DNA of 64,000 nt from Bryobacterales bacterium (GCA_020852175.1 JADZBH010000016.1:62001-126000); one strand, 5' to 3'; counted from the stretch's first letter, positions 53,526 to 62,334 are shown. A program made the numbers and translations. The notes: generated from the letters alone by a model not told the origin.

Positions 53526-54505
53526 CCCCCGTTATCGAGCTGGACAACCTGCGAGTGAAGCTAGGCCGGCGGGAGATTCTGAAGGGAGTTTCCTGCCGGC
53601 TTGGCGCGTCCGGAGCCGGCAAGGCGATTGGTTTGCTGGGGCCAAACGGGGCTGGGAAATCGACGTTGATCCTCACGCTGCTGGGTTTCCACAGGCCGTC
53701 GGCCGGCGCGGCGCGCGTGCTTGGATTCGACTGCCACAAGCAGTCATGCCAGGTGAAGTCGCGAGTGGGATACATGCCGGAGAACGAGGCACTGATCGCC
53801 GGCATGAGCGCCGTTCGCATGTTGCGCATCCTGGGAGAGCTGTCCGGGCTGCCGTCGCGCGTGGCGCTGGAGAAGGCTCATGAAGTCTTATTCCACGTCG
53901 GGCTGGGAGAGGCCCGGTACCGTCCGCTTGGCACCTATTCGCTGGGTATGAAGCAGATGGCGAAGTTGGCGCAGGCGATCATTCACGGTCCTGAACTGGT
54001 GATTCTGGATGAACCGACCAACGGCCTGGATCCGGCCGCCCGGGCGAGAATGTTGAAGCTGGTGATGGAAATGAAGAGCGAGCATGGCATGAACGTGGTT
54101 CTTTGTTCGCACCTGCTGCGCGATGTGGAAGAGGTGTGCGACGAGGTGGTGATCCTCAAGGACGGCGTAATCGCGCACCACGCCAACCTGGAAGAGGAGC
54201 GGCGCGCCAACCGGCGTTTCGTGGAGCTTGAAGTGGCGGGCGATGACGGCAACCTGGCCGCCTCGCTTCGCGAGCAGGGAGCGGAGGGCGTGAATGAAGG
54301 CGGCGGGCGCTGGCGTATAGTGCTGCCGCCCGAGGTGGGACTGGATGCATTGTGGCGGATTGCAGGCCGGGAAAGCCTGGAGGTGCAACGCCTGACACAC
54401 CGGCGCGATTCGCTGGAGGAGATCTTCCTGAAGGCCGTGGGCCACATACCGCGGACGGCGGGAGCGCCGGCGCCGGAGGGGGTGGCATCGAATGGCCGTT
54501 TATAG
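53522..54505 (+). CDS. ABC transporter ATP-binding protein (first pair)
   Basis: A 327-residue ATPase. Walker A is GLLGPNGAGKST; a second, degenerate P-loop-like GASGAGKA immediately precedes it, which is unusual. The signature LSGGQ is replaced by YSLGMKQ, the Walker B is VILDEPTNGLD and the H-loop is CSHLLRDVE. An additional C-terminal region of about 85 residues follows. The ATG overlaps the FecR stop and the permease gene overlaps its end by 14 bases. The pattern fits drug/antibiotic or membrane-protein export ABC-2 systems. Confidence 0.88.
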   Translation: MTPVIELDNLRVKLGRREILKGVSCRLGASGAGKAIGLLGPNGAGKSTLILTLLGFHRPSAGAARVLGFDCHKQSCQVKSRVGYMPENEALIAGMSAVRMLRILGELSGLPSRVALEKAHEVLFHVGLGEARYRPLGTYSLGMKQMAKLAQAIIHGPELVILDEPTNGLDPAARARMLKLVMEMKSEHGMNVVLCSHLLRDVEEVCDEVVILKDGVIAHHANLEEERRANRRFVELEVAGDDGNLAASLREQGAEGVNEGGGRWRIVLPPEVGLDALWRIAGRESLEVQRLTHRRDSLEEIFLKAVGHIPRTAGAPAPEGVASNGRL

Positions 54506-55352
54506 GCGCGGGTATCAGCGTTACCAGGGACCGCTGACGGGTGAATGGGACCGCCTGCTGGTGCTGCCGCGCTTTGCCTGGGAGAGCCTGATGCAACAGC
54601 GGCTGATCGCCATACTCTTCGTGCTCGCGCTGTTTTGGCCGGCAGGCTGCGCGTTGTTCATCTATTTTTCGCACCACCTCGACCTGTTGCAGGGATTTGG
54701 CGGGGCCGCGTCGAACATATTCCAGGTGAACGGCGAGTTTTTTTTCGTGTTCATGAACGTGCAATCGTTCGCGGCCATCGTGCTGTCGGCCTTCGCGGGG
54801 CCGAGTCTGATCGCGCCCGACCTGGCCAACGGAGCGCTGCCGCTGTACTTCAGCCGCCCGCTGACACGCACCACCTATGTGTTCTCGCGTATGTTCGTGT
54901 TGGCGGGCGTGCTTTCGCCCGTGACCTGGATTCCCGGGCTGCTGCTGTTTGCCATGCAGTCGGGCATGGCGGGTTGGGGATGGTTCGCGGAGAATTACCG
55001 GCTGGGGCTGGCTGTGATGGGGGGATTTTTTTTGTGGATCCTGTTGGTGAGCCTGATTGCGATGGCCTGCTCGGCGTATGTGCGATGGCGGGTGGTGGCC
55101 GGCGCGCTGGTGCTTGGACTCTTCTTCATCCTTGGCGGAGCGGCGGAGCTGGCCAATGCGGTTCTGCGCGTGGACTGGGCCTCCGCGCTGAACCCAGGGC
55201 GTTCGATGGAGCAGGTGTGGCGCGCCATGCTGGGTCTTGAGCCGTTGCCTGGGCCGGACGCCTGGCAGTGTGCGGTTTGCCTGGGTCTGATGGTGGCGGG
55301 GCTCGCCGTTGTCTTGCGGCGTAAGCTGCGGCCAGTGGAGGTGGTGTCGTGA
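54492..55352 (+). CDS. ABC-2-type permease (first pair)
   Basis: A 286-residue membrane protein with about six helices, starting with a basic N-terminal tail. Segments such as LSAFAGPSLIAPDLANGALPLYFSRPLTRTTYVF resemble the ABC-2 permease family. It overlaps the ATPase gene by 14 bases and the next ATPase by four, so the set is co-translated. Substrate unknown; export of a lipid, polysaccharide or peptide is likely. Confidence 0.85.
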   Translation: MAVYRRGYQRYQGPLTGEWDRLLVLPRFAWESLMQQRLIAILFVLALFWPAGCALFIYFSHHLDLLQGFGGAASNIFQVNGEFFFVFMNVQSFAAIVLSAFAGPSLIAPDLANGALPLYFSRPLTRTTYVFSRMFVLAGVLSPVTWIPGLLLFAMQSGMAGWGWFAENYRLGLAVMGGFFLWILLVSLIAMACSAYVRWRVVAGALVLGLFFILGGAAELANAVLRVDWASALNPGRSMEQVWRAMLGLEPLPGPDAWQCAVCLGLMVAGLAVVLRRKLRPVEVVS

Positions 55353-56287
55353 GCACGACCACGCCGGAAGTCGAATTCGACGACGTCTCGAAATTCTATG
55401 GTGAAGTCCTCGGCGTGAACCGGGTTACGCTGCGGATTCCGCCGGGTATAACCAGCCTGGTGGGTCCTAACGGCTCCGGCAAGACGACGCTGATGAACCT
55501 GATGGCGGGGCTGATCCACGCCGATCGTGGCGCGTTGTCGGTGAGAGGTTTTTCGCCCCGGGAGCCGGAACAGCTCATGCGTGTGCTGGGTTATGCGACG
55601 CAATATGACGCCGCGCCGCGGGGCACGACGGGCATGGACTTCGTGACCACGGGATTGATGCTGGCCGGATTCCCCGCAGGTGAAGCCCGGGAACGGGCCG
55701 TGAAGGCGCTTGAACGGGTGCGGATGCAGGAAGCCGCCTCGCGCAAGGTGGCCTCGTACTCGAAGGGGATGCGCCAGCGCATCCGGCTGGCGCAGGCTAT
55801 TGCGCACGATCCCGAGGTGCTTGTGCTTGACGAGCCGTTGAACGGTCTGGATCCGCTGGTGCGGGCCGAGACTATCGCGCTTTTCCGGGAATTCGCCGCG
55901 ATGGGACGGCATGTGATTCTTTCGAGCCACGTGCTGCAGGAGGTGGACATCCTATCCGACCAGGTGATCCTGATCGCTAACGGCATGATCATCGCGGAGG
56001 GCCAGATTCGGAGCGTGCGCGAGGAGATTCATGAGCACCCGAGCCAGTATCTGGTCCGCTGCCGCGACGCGTCGCGCGTCGCCTCACTTTTATTTGAACT
56101 GGATCACATCACGCAGGTACAGATACAGGACGACCGGCACGGGCTGCTGGTGATGACGCGCAACCGCCGCGAATTTTCACGGGCGCTCACGCGCGTTTCG
56201 CTAGCGGGCCACCTGGTGGAAAGCGTCGTGCCCGCCGACGAAAACATGGGCGCGCTTTACGAATACCTGATTGGAGGCGACCGATGA
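55349..56287 (+). CDS. ABC transporter ATP-binding protein (second pair)
   Basis: A 312-residue ATPase with Walker A VGPNGSGKTT, signature YSKGMRQ (in place of LSGGQ), Walker B VLVLDEPLNGLD and H-loop SSHVLQEVD. A C-terminal domain of 80-90 residues is not conserved with the first ATPase. The start is ATGA or GTG: here a GTG (MSTTTPEVEFDDV) overlaps the permease stop. The second ATPase is about as diverged from the first as from unrelated exporters, so the pairs are probably not a recent duplication. Confidence 0.88.
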   Translation: MSTTTPEVEFDDVSKFYGEVLGVNRVTLRIPPGITSLVGPNGSGKTTLMNLMAGLIHADRGALSVRGFSPREPEQLMRVLGYATQYDAAPRGTTGMDFVTTGLMLAGFPAGEARERAVKALERVRMQEAASRKVASYSKGMRQRIRLAQAIAHDPEVLVLDEPLNGLDPLVRAETIALFREFAAMGRHVILSSHVLQEVDILSDQVILIANGMIIAEGQIRSVREEIHEHPSQYLVRCRDASRVASLLFELDHITQVQIQDDRHGLLVMTRNRREFSRALTRVSLAGHLVESVVPADENMGALYEYLIGGDR

Positions 56288-57378
56288 CTAATGCCATCCG
56301 GATGCGCCAAGTGTGGACCATCGCGCGCTTGCAACTGACGCGGGTATTCTTTTCCAAGCGCAGCTTTTGGGTGTATCTGCTGGCGTTGTTTCCTTCGGTG
56401 ATTTTCCTTGGGCATGGCGTGGAGGTGAAGTGGAAGCGCGAGCGCTGGGGCGCGCAGAAGACTGAGTCCGGGATATTGCAATCCATTCGCCGCGGCGACA
56501 CCGATGGCGAGGTGCTGCAGAAGGCGGGGATGCCGATCACGGACTTCCGTTCGGGCGCCTTCCGGCGGCGCCGCGAGATTGGCGGTGAGAACGAGGAGCG
56601 CGAGATCGAGCGGCGCTACATGATGTTTTTCGACGGGACGAACCGTTGGGACCTGCGATTCGAGAACGGGATATTACAGAGCAAGCGATCGCGTCCGCTG
56701 AACGATTTCGACGAAGACCGCCAGATATTCGCTGGTGTTTTCCAGTACTTTTATTTGCGGCTGGCCATCTTCTTTGGCTGTCTCGGCATCTTCATGAACC
56801 TGTTCCGGGGCGAGATGATGGACAAGACATTGCACTTCTGGTTTCTGATTCCCGCGCGCCGCGAGGTGCTGCTTGCGGGCAAGTATCTGGCCGGGCTCAT
56901 CGCCTCGGTGCTTATTTTCGGGACGGGGGCTGCGTTGAGTTTCGCGCTTATGTTGTGGCCGCAGGATCCGGCGCAACTGAGCGCGTTCTGGCAGGTGGAA
57001 GGCGCGGTGCATCTCTTCTGGTATGCCGCCGCCGCGGGGCTGGCGTGCGCCGGCTATGGCAGCGTATTCCTGGCATCGGGGTTGTTGTTGCGCAACCCGA
57101 TTCTTCCCGCGGTGGTCATCCTGCTCTGGGAGAGTATCAACGGAATTCTGCCCACATTGTTGCAGAAGCTGAGCGTACTTTACTATGTGCAGGCGTTATG
57201 TCCGACGCCGCCGCCGGTGAATGCCAACGCGCCGTTGCTGGTGCGTCTGTTGTCCGCGCCGGCTGAACCGCCGGCAGCCGTGGTGTCCGTGCTTGGAGTG
57301 ATGGCCGTTACAGCCGTTGTGTTGTGGATCTCGTCGAAGGCGGTGAGGCGGCTGGAGATCAATTACGGCGTCGAGTAA
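56284..57378 (+). CDS. ABC-2-type permease (second pair)
   Basis: A 364-residue membrane protein. After the first helix (about 20-40) an inserted hydrophilic loop of about 110 residues (VEVKWKRERWGAQKTESG ... DGTNRWDLRFENG) precedes the other five helices, which carry LRLAIFFGCLGIFMNLFRGEMMDKTLHFWFL. The insert lies outside the membrane and may bind the partner or substrate. It overlaps the ATPase gene by four bases and ends the six-gene operon. It is convergent with the prepilin peptidase gene, three bases apart. Confidence 0.85.
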   Translation: MTNAIRMRQVWTIARLQLTRVFFSKRSFWVYLLALFPSVIFLGHGVEVKWKRERWGAQKTESGILQSIRRGDTDGEVLQKAGMPITDFRSGAFRRRREIGGENEEREIERRYMMFFDGTNRWDLRFENGILQSKRSRPLNDFDEDRQIFAGVFQYFYLRLAIFFGCLGIFMNLFRGEMMDKTLHFWFLIPARREVLLAGKYLAGLIASVLIFGTGAALSFALMLWPQDPAQLSAFWQVEGAVHLFWYAAAAGLACAGYGSVFLASGLLLRNPILPAVVILLWESINGILPTLLQKLSVLYYVQALCPTPPPVNANAPLLVRLLSAPAEPPAAVVSVLGVMAVTAVVLWISSKAVRRLEINYGVE

Positions 57379-57381
57379 GAG

Positions 57382-58197
57382 TCAAGGCGAGATCCGTCCA
57401 TACCAGTTCAGGAGCCCTTCGCTTCGAAAGGCGACCAGCAGTGCGCCGGCGGCGAGGAAGCTGCCGAAAGGAAGTTCGTACTGGCGGGCGGAGTGTTTGC
57501 GCAGCCAGATCCAGGCGATGCCGAGAATGCTGCCAAGCACGCACGCCACCAGGATCGCCGCCAGGGCGTTCATCAGACCCAGGAACGCGCCGAGCATGGC
57601 CACCATCTTCACGTCGCCGAAACCGAGACCTTCGCGTCCGCGCACCTTGGCGTAGACGGCGGCGACCAGCCAGAACATTCCAGCTCCGAAAGAGGCGCCC
57701 AAGCCGGCGTCGAGGAAACTCGCGAGCGCCGAGGGCCAGGAGGGGAGCAGGAAGGGGAGGGGTGTGCCCGATTGGGGAACGGTCGCGCTTAGCGCCAAGC
57801 CCGCATACAATCCGCCGAGGGTGAATTCGTCGGGGAGGATGCGCGTTTCCAGATCGGTGAAAAACAAGGTCACGCAGAGGGCGGAGAAGAGGATGTATTT
57901 CAAAGCCGCCGCGGTTGGTCCCCAGGTGAGCACGGCGAGGGCGAAGAGAGCGGCGGTGAGCGCTTCCACGAGAGGATAGCGCCAATGGATGCGTGTGAAG
58001 CAGTGGCGGCAGCGGCCCTGGAGGAGCAGCCAGCTTAGAACGGGAATGTTGTCGTAAGGGGCGATCGGATGGCGGCAGGACGGACAGCGGGAGCCCGGCC
58101 ACACGATGGATTCATCGCGGGGCATCCGGTGGATGCAGACGTTCAGGAAACTGCCAATCAGGAGTCCGAACAGGGCGGCCAGCGCGGCTTCGAGCAT
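57382..58197 (-). CDS. pilD: Prepilin peptidase/N-methyltransferase (A24 family)
   Basis: A 271-residue membrane protease that cuts type IV prepilin or type II pseudopilin leader peptides and N-methylates them. The Cys4 zinc site CPSC/CRHC (near residues 38-66) and the two catalytic Asp (TDLETRILPDEFT; GFGDVKM) are present with eight hydrophobic segments. The ATG at 58197 gives the standard LIGSFLNVCIHRMPRDESI start. No pilin or secretion gene is in the window, but PEP-CTERM/exosortase and pilus genes are often scattered in these genomes. Confidence 0.92.
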   Translation of the reverse strand: MLEAALAALFGLLIGSFLNVCIHRMPRDESIVWPGSRCPSCRHPIAPYDNIPVLSWLLLQGRCRHCFTRIHWRYPLVEALTAALFALAVLTWGPTAAALKYILFSALCVTLFFTDLETRILPDEFTLGGLYAGLALSATVPQSGTPLPFLLPSWPSALASFLDAGLGASFGAGMFWLVAAVYAKVRGREGLGFGDVKMVAMLGAFLGLMNALAAILVACVLGSILGIAWIWLRKHSARQYELPFGSFLAAGALLVAFRSEGLLNWYGRISP

Positions 58198-58227
58198 GAG
58201 TGCCTACCGCCCCATTCTCGCGCGAGG

Positions 58228-58806
58228 TTACCGTTTGCGGCGGCGCAGAGCCCACACGCCGGCCAGAGCCGGGGCGAGCATGAGAGCGAAGGTGCCGGGC
58301 TCGGGGGTTTGGGCGCCACCTTCGTCGCTCAGAGTGAAGATGGAGGATTCAACGCCGTGTTCCCAGCCAATCGAACCAAGGCCGCCAGGAGTGGTAGGAG
58401 AGGTGATCTGGAACAGGACGGTGAAATCCGGGCCCGCGATGGGGGAGAAGTCGAAGGAATCCGTAACCGTGTACTGGAGAGAGTCGTTCAAACCGGGGAT
58501 CGTGAAGTTGCCGACAGCCGTACCGTTCACGACGACGTCGTAGGTTTGGGACTGGCTGGGATTCAGGCGGTTGATGTAGTCCAGGGAGAGGATGATCTGG
58601 TTCGCCGAGGCCAGGGGGGTGCCGGTTTCGGTTTGGCCAATGTAGTCGCCGTTGACCCATAGATAAGTGGGCGAGGTGGCGCAGCCTCCGGGGACCACGG
58701 ATTTCTGGCATTCAAAGCCGGGACCGAAGAGCGGAACACTGATTGAGGCGGCGGGGGCGGTGGCGCAGAGGGCCAGGGCCAAGCCTAATAAGAAGGCAGG
58801 TTTCAT
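58228..58806 (-). CDS. PEP-CTERM sorted surface protein
   Basis: A 192-residue secreted protein with a signal peptide (1-19) and a C-terminal sorting tail: TPEPGTFALMLAPALAG with the PEP motif, a hydrophobic helix and an RRRKR end. An exosortase cuts at PEP and attaches the protein to the cell surface or extracellular matrix. The middle is beta-rich with a Cys pair (ECQKSVVPGGCA). No exosortase gene is in the window. AAGGAG lies 11 bases before the ATG. A palindrome ACTC-TTATTA-GAGT lies 39-52 bases upstream. Confidence 0.88.
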   Translation of the reverse strand: MKPAFLLGLALALCATAPAASISVPLFGPGFECQKSVVPGGCATSPTYLWVNGDYIGQTETGTPLASANQIILSLDYINRLNPSQSQTYDVVVNGTAVGNFTIPGLNDSLQYTVTDSFDFSPIAGPDFTVLFQITSPTTPGGLGSIGWEHGVESSIFTLSDEGGAQTPEPGTFALMLAPALAGVWALRRRKR

Positions 58807-58843
58807 TGAGTTGAGCTTCTCCTTGAGTCTCTGAAGTAGGAAA

Positions 58844-58859
58844 AACTCTTATTAGAGTA
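58844..58859. promoter_or_regulatory. Short palindrome upstream of the PEP-CTERM gene
   Basis: ACTC TTATTA GAGT occurs near 58845-58858. On the minus strand it stands about 40 bases before the PEP-CTERM ATG, near the promoter. It may be an operator or overlap the -10 element (TAATAA). Confidence 0.3.
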
Positions 58860-58885
58860 CCAAAACAACTTTGAAGATGTATGTT

Positions 58886-59779
58886 TTAAGATGCTTTTTG
58901 ACCCACGAGTGAGGCATAGACCTTATGGGTGGCGGAAGCCATGATTTCGATGGTGAAGCGGGCCTGCCAGTTCCGGTGTGCGGCGGCGCGCATTTGAGCC
59001 AGAGCCGCGGCGTCGCGGCCCAGAAGGGCAAGCAGGGCATCGGCGACGGCGGCGGGATCATTGGCGACCAGGGCGCCGGAGACGCCGTGTTCGACCACCT
59101 CTTGCAGGCCGCCCACGCGCGAGGCGAGCACGGGTACGCCGGCCGAGTGAGCCAGCAGCGCCGCCGAGCCGAGACCCTCTTCGTAGCTGAGGTAGACGAG
59201 CAGGCGGGAGGAGGCCAGGTCCGCGGGCAGGTCGCGGGAAAAGTGCAATTCCACGCCGGCCAACCGGGCCGCCTCGCGCGCGAGGGCCGAGCCTTTGCGC
59301 GGATCGTCCGTCGCCGGGGCGATGACGCGGTCGCCGGAGGCAGCGGGCAGGGGAGGGGCCGCATCGTACACGACGTGAATGATTTCGGCGGGGATGCCGG
59401 CGGCGCGAAGCCGGGCTTCGGCGAACTTCGAGACGGCGAGGTAGGCATCGGCCCGGGCATACTTCCAGCGCGAGAGCAGGCCGGTTTTCACGGGGAAGGC
59501 GACGCGGCGCGAGACGATGAGGGGATGCAACCGCTGCATCACGGCCCGCGTGTGCGAGTGGGCGTCGTGCGCGTGGTAGATGTCCCACTCGCCCCGTCGG
59601 GCGGTAGCGGTCACGGAAAACCCTTCGCCGGCGGCGAGTTGGCGCAGGGGGGCATCCGGCGGAGCGCAGAGGGCCTGATCGACGCCGAGACCGCGGAGGG
59701 CGCGCAGGAGGAACAGGACCTGGTGCTGGCCGCCGCGCATTTCGCGTCCGGCATCCATGTGGAGAATGCGCACGGTCAA
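58886..59779 (-). CDS. Glycosyltransferase family 4
   Basis: A 297-residue GT-B enzyme. The N-terminal MRGGQHQVLFLLRALRGLG, the AHDAHSHTRAV and the C-terminal donor motif SYEEGLGSAALLAHSAGVPVLAS with the E-x7-E arrangement (EEGLGSAALL) match GT4. It would add a sugar to a cell-envelope polysaccharide from a nucleotide sugar. It is shorter than the usual 350-400 residues, and the linker after residue 170 is compact. Its ATG overlaps the GT2 stop by four bases. Confidence 0.88.
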   Translation of the reverse strand: MTVRILHMDAGREMRGGQHQVLFLLRALRGLGVDQALCAPPDAPLRQLAAGEGFSVTATARRGEWDIYHAHDAHSHTRAVMQRLHPLIVSRRVAFPVKTGLLSRWKYARADAYLAVSKFAEARLRAAGIPAEIIHVVYDAAPPLPAASGDRVIAPATDDPRKGSALAREAARLAGVELHFSRDLPADLASSRLLVYLSYEEGLGSAALLAHSAGVPVLASRVGGLQEVVEHGVSGALVANDPAAVADALLALLGRDAAALAQMRAAAHRNWQARFTIEIMASATHKVYASLVGQKAS

Positions 59780-60519
59780 CGTCCCGCGAGGAAGCGCGCC
59801 TTGGCGTACTTCAGGAAGTTATAGTAAGCCGCCATGTAGGCGATGGCCAACCCTTCGGGGCCGTCGAGGAAGCCGCGCTGGAGGAAGTATGTGCGGAAGA
59901 AGGTCCAGGGCGGATCGAGCAGCAGTTGGGGCCAGCCCACGCGGCGGCCCTGGTCGATCATCTGTTGCGCGGCCAGGGTGGTGTAGCTGTCCAGGGTGCG
60001 CAGGTGCTGGCTGAGGGAGTCGCAGGTGAAGTGGAGGAGGTTACCTTCCAGGTGTCCGACGCGGCCGCGGACGCGCACGGATTCGTGAACATAGTCGCCC
60101 ACCCATTCGGCCTTGTCGCGGTTGAAGAGGCGAACTTTGCGGTCGGGGTGCCAGCCGCCGTGCAAGATCCAGCGGCCCAGATACTGGGCCAGGCGGGGGA
60201 ATGTGTAGCCGTCGAAGCGGGGTCCGTGTTTCTTGATCTGCCAGATTTCGCCTTCGAGGGTTTCGCTGAGGGCTTCGTCGGCGTCGATGGAGAGAATCCA
60301 ATCGTGCGAAGCCAGGCCGGAGGCGAAGTTTTTCTGTTTGGCGAAGCCGGGGAAGGGGTTTTCGATGACGCGGGCGCCGAGGTTGGCGGCGATTTCGGCG
60401 GTCCGGTCGGTGGACTTCGAGTCGATGACCACGATTTCGTCGCAGCAGCGCAGGCTTTCGATGGCGCGCGCGATGTTGCGCTCTTCGTTCAGGGTGATGA
60501 TGGTGGCCGAGATTTTCAT
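59776..60519 (-). CDS. Glycosyltransferase family 2 (WaaE/KdtX-like)
   Basis: A 247-residue GT-A enzyme. IITLNEERNIARAIESL, SKSTDRTAEIA and SIDADEAL (the DXD) are the family motifs; the length and C-terminal part with YFLQRGFLDGPEGLAIAYMAAYYNF match the LPS-core beta-glucosyltransferase group. The ATG at 60519 gives the standard KISATIITLNEE start; longer frames are not family-like. It lies between the site-2 protease and GT4 in one operon, suggesting envelope polysaccharide or LPS assembly. Confidence 0.9.
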   Translation of the reverse strand: MKISATIITLNEERNIARAIESLRCCDEIVVIDSKSTDRTAEIAANLGARVIENPFPGFAKQKNFASGLASHDWILSIDADEALSETLEGEIWQIKKHGPRFDGYTFPRLAQYLGRWILHGGWHPDRKVRLFNRDKAEWVGDYVHESVRVRGRVGHLEGNLLHFTCDSLSQHLRTLDSYTTLAAQQMIDQGRRVGWPQLLLDPPWTFFRTYFLQRGFLDGPEGLAIAYMAAYYNFLKYAKARFLAGR

Positions 60520-60526
60520 GGTCCGC

Positions 60527-61471
60527 TCACTGACCGGTGGCAGGCTCCAGCAGGCGGATGGGGATGACGCTGAACGCCAGCAGAAAGATGGCCAAGCTGA
60601 GCAGCGCCAGCGCGGCACGTCCGGCTCCCAAGGGGAACCTGTCATGAATGCTGGGATGCTTGCGCGCGAACAGGAAGAGGATCACGGCCCACAAGATCCA
60701 GCTTTTCGAGTATAGGATGCCGAGGGGAAGCAACAGTGCGATGAAGACGTTGGTGAGGGCGCGGTGCCAGCGTCCGGCAAACGAGTAGAGAATATGGCCC
60801 CCGTCGAGTTGACCGATGGGGAGGAGGTTCAACGCCGTGGCGAGCAGGCCCACCCAGGCGGCGCGGCCCACGGGGTGGAGGTAGATATCGCCGGGGGCGG
60901 CGCCGGGGAAGAGCAGCGATTGCGCGAACGCCAGAAGGGGAGGCACTCCGAAGGCGATATCGCCGCGCGAGTTGATTTCCGGGATCACCTTCGAGTAGGC
61001 CACGCCGATGAAGAGGGCGGGCACGAGGAAGACGAAGCCGGCGAGGGGGCCGGCCACGCCGACATCGAATAATTCGCGGCGGGTAGTGATGGGGGAACGG
61101 ATGCGGATGAAGGCGCCGAGGGTGCCGATGATGGTTGGCGAGGGCAGGAAGTAGGGCAGGGAGGCGTCGATGCGGTAGTAGACGCAGGCCAGGTAGTGGC
61201 CCATTTCGTGAGCCATCAGGATGGTGAGCAGGGTGAGGCTGAAGGGCAGGCCGGCGGCCAGGAGCGAGGGTTGGCTGAGCAGGCGGGCGAAGGCGTCCAG
61301 GTCGTCGTCAGAGAACGGGGGGATGTTTTGCGCGAAGTTATCCACCAAGCGTGCGCCCATCACGGTGGTGGTGAGCAGGGTGAGCGCGAGCAGAAGAACG
61401 TGGATCCAGACCCGGCCGAGCGTGTGCCGGAAGCTTCCGTGCGCGATGCCGGCCGGAGCGAAGGGAGACAC
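60527..61471 (-). CDS. Site-2 protease-like membrane metalloprotease (M50)
   Basis: A 314-residue intramembrane protease. Zinc ligands are visible: HEMGH (residues about 89-93) and NLLPIGQLDGGH (the Asp). Seven hydrophobic segments surround them. M50 enzymes of this cytoplasmic-CBS-free type cleave membrane-bound anti-sigma factors or other proteins; the target here is unknown. It heads an operon with GT2 and GT4, starting 11 bases after HU on the same strand. Confidence 0.87.
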   Translation of the reverse strand: MSPFAPAGIAHGSFRHTLGRVWIHVLLLALTLLTTTVMGARLVDNFAQNIPPFSDDDLDAFARLLSQPSLLAAGLPFSLTLLTILMAHEMGHYLACVYYRIDASLPYFLPSPTIIGTLGAFIRIRSPITTRRELFDVGVAGPLAGFVFLVPALFIGVAYSKVIPEINSRGDIAFGVPPLLAFAQSLLFPGAAPGDIYLHPVGRAAWVGLLATALNLLPIGQLDGGHILYSFAGRWHRALTNVFIALLLPLGILYSKSWILWAVILFLFARKHPSIHDRFPLGAGRAALALLSLAIFLLAFSVIPIRLLEPATGQ

Positions 61472-61482
61472 GGTGTACAGGG

Positions 61483-61749
61483 TTAGAGAGCCTGCAATTC
61501 TTTGCCAGGCTTGAAGCGAACGGCTTTACCGGGGGGGATTGCCACCTCGGCGCCAGTGCGCGGGTTGCGTCCGATGCCCGTTTTGCGAGGGCGTACGTTA
61601 AAGATGCCGAAGCCGCGGAGTTCGATGCGTTCACCCGAGCTGAGCGCCCGTTTCATGCTCTCGAAGACCGTCTCGACGGCCATCTCGGCTTTCGTCTTGG
61701 TGATGCCGGTTTTGTTGACGACTTCGTTGATGATATCGAGTTTAATCAA
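61483..61749 (-). CDS. hup: HU/IHF-family DNA-binding protein
   Basis: An 88-residue HU-like protein. MIKLDIINEVVNKTGITKTKAE is the helical N-terminus and FNVRPRKTGIGRNPRTGAE with the IP residues the DNA-binding arm. The start is a TTG: GGGAGGAAG lies five bases upstream and MIKLDIINE is the usual beginning. Longer in-frame sequence (from an ATG at 61797) is not family-like. It is divergent from the flavin reductase. Confidence 0.93.
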   Translation of the reverse strand: MIKLDIINEVVNKTGITKTKAEMAVETVFESMKRALSSGERIELRGFGIFNVRPRKTGIGRNPRTGAEVAIPPGKAVRFKPGKELQAL

Positions 61750-61860
61750 GTCTTCCTCCCCTGCGCCGTCGCGCTGAATGTCGCGCGCTGCCCACAACCA
61801 GATGATATGATTGGCTTTAACCCTTTGTCAAATCACCGGTTGGAAGGAGGGGCCAATCCT

Positions 61861-62331
61861 TTGGACGGACGTGAATTCCGCCGCTGCTGCGGACAGTTTG
61901 CCACAGGCGTGGCAGTGGCGTGCGTAATGGGGCAAGATGGGGCGCCGCACGGGCTTACGGTGAATAGTTTCACGTCTGTGTCACTGGACCCGCCGCTCAT
62001 ACTGATAAGCGTTGGGCACGACTCGACCATATTGAAACTGTTCCATGCGCAGCGCCGGTTTGGCCTCAGTTTTTTGCGTGCCGAGCAGCGGGACCTCTCC
62101 AACCGTTTCGCGATGCGGGGCCAGGACCGTTTTCAGGGAGTTGACTGGCATAGGGGCAGCAGTGGCGCGCCGCTGTTGGATGCCTCTTTGGCCGATATTG
62201 AATGTGAGGTCGAGCAGGCGGTGACGGCGGGCGATCACGACGTATTGATCGCGCGGGCCAGTTCGGCGGCGGTGCACGGAGGCATTCCGTTGCTGTATTT
62301 CAACAGCGCCTATGCCAGCCTGCGAGAGTAG
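61861..62331 (+). CDS. Flavin reductase-like FMN-binding protein
   Basis: A 156-residue DIM6/NTAB-type protein. Visible family parts: MDGREFRRCCGQFATGVAV, HGLTVNSFTSVSLDPPLILISVG, FGLSFLRAEQ and AVHGGIPLLYFNSAY. It reduces FMN with NAD(P)H to feed a monooxygenase; no such oxygenase is in the window. The TTG at 61861 is preferred since AAGGAGG lies upstream and the resulting N-terminus is typical; an ATG at 61807 would add 18 residues with no similarity. Confidence 0.88.
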   Translation: MDGREFRRCCGQFATGVAVACVMGQDGAPHGLTVNSFTSVSLDPPLILISVGHDSTILKLFHAQRRFGLSFLRAEQRDLSNRFAMRGQDRFQGVDWHRGSSGAPLLDASLADIECEVEQAVTAGDHDVLIARASSAAVHGGIPLLYFNSAYASLRE

Positions 62332-62334
62332 ACC

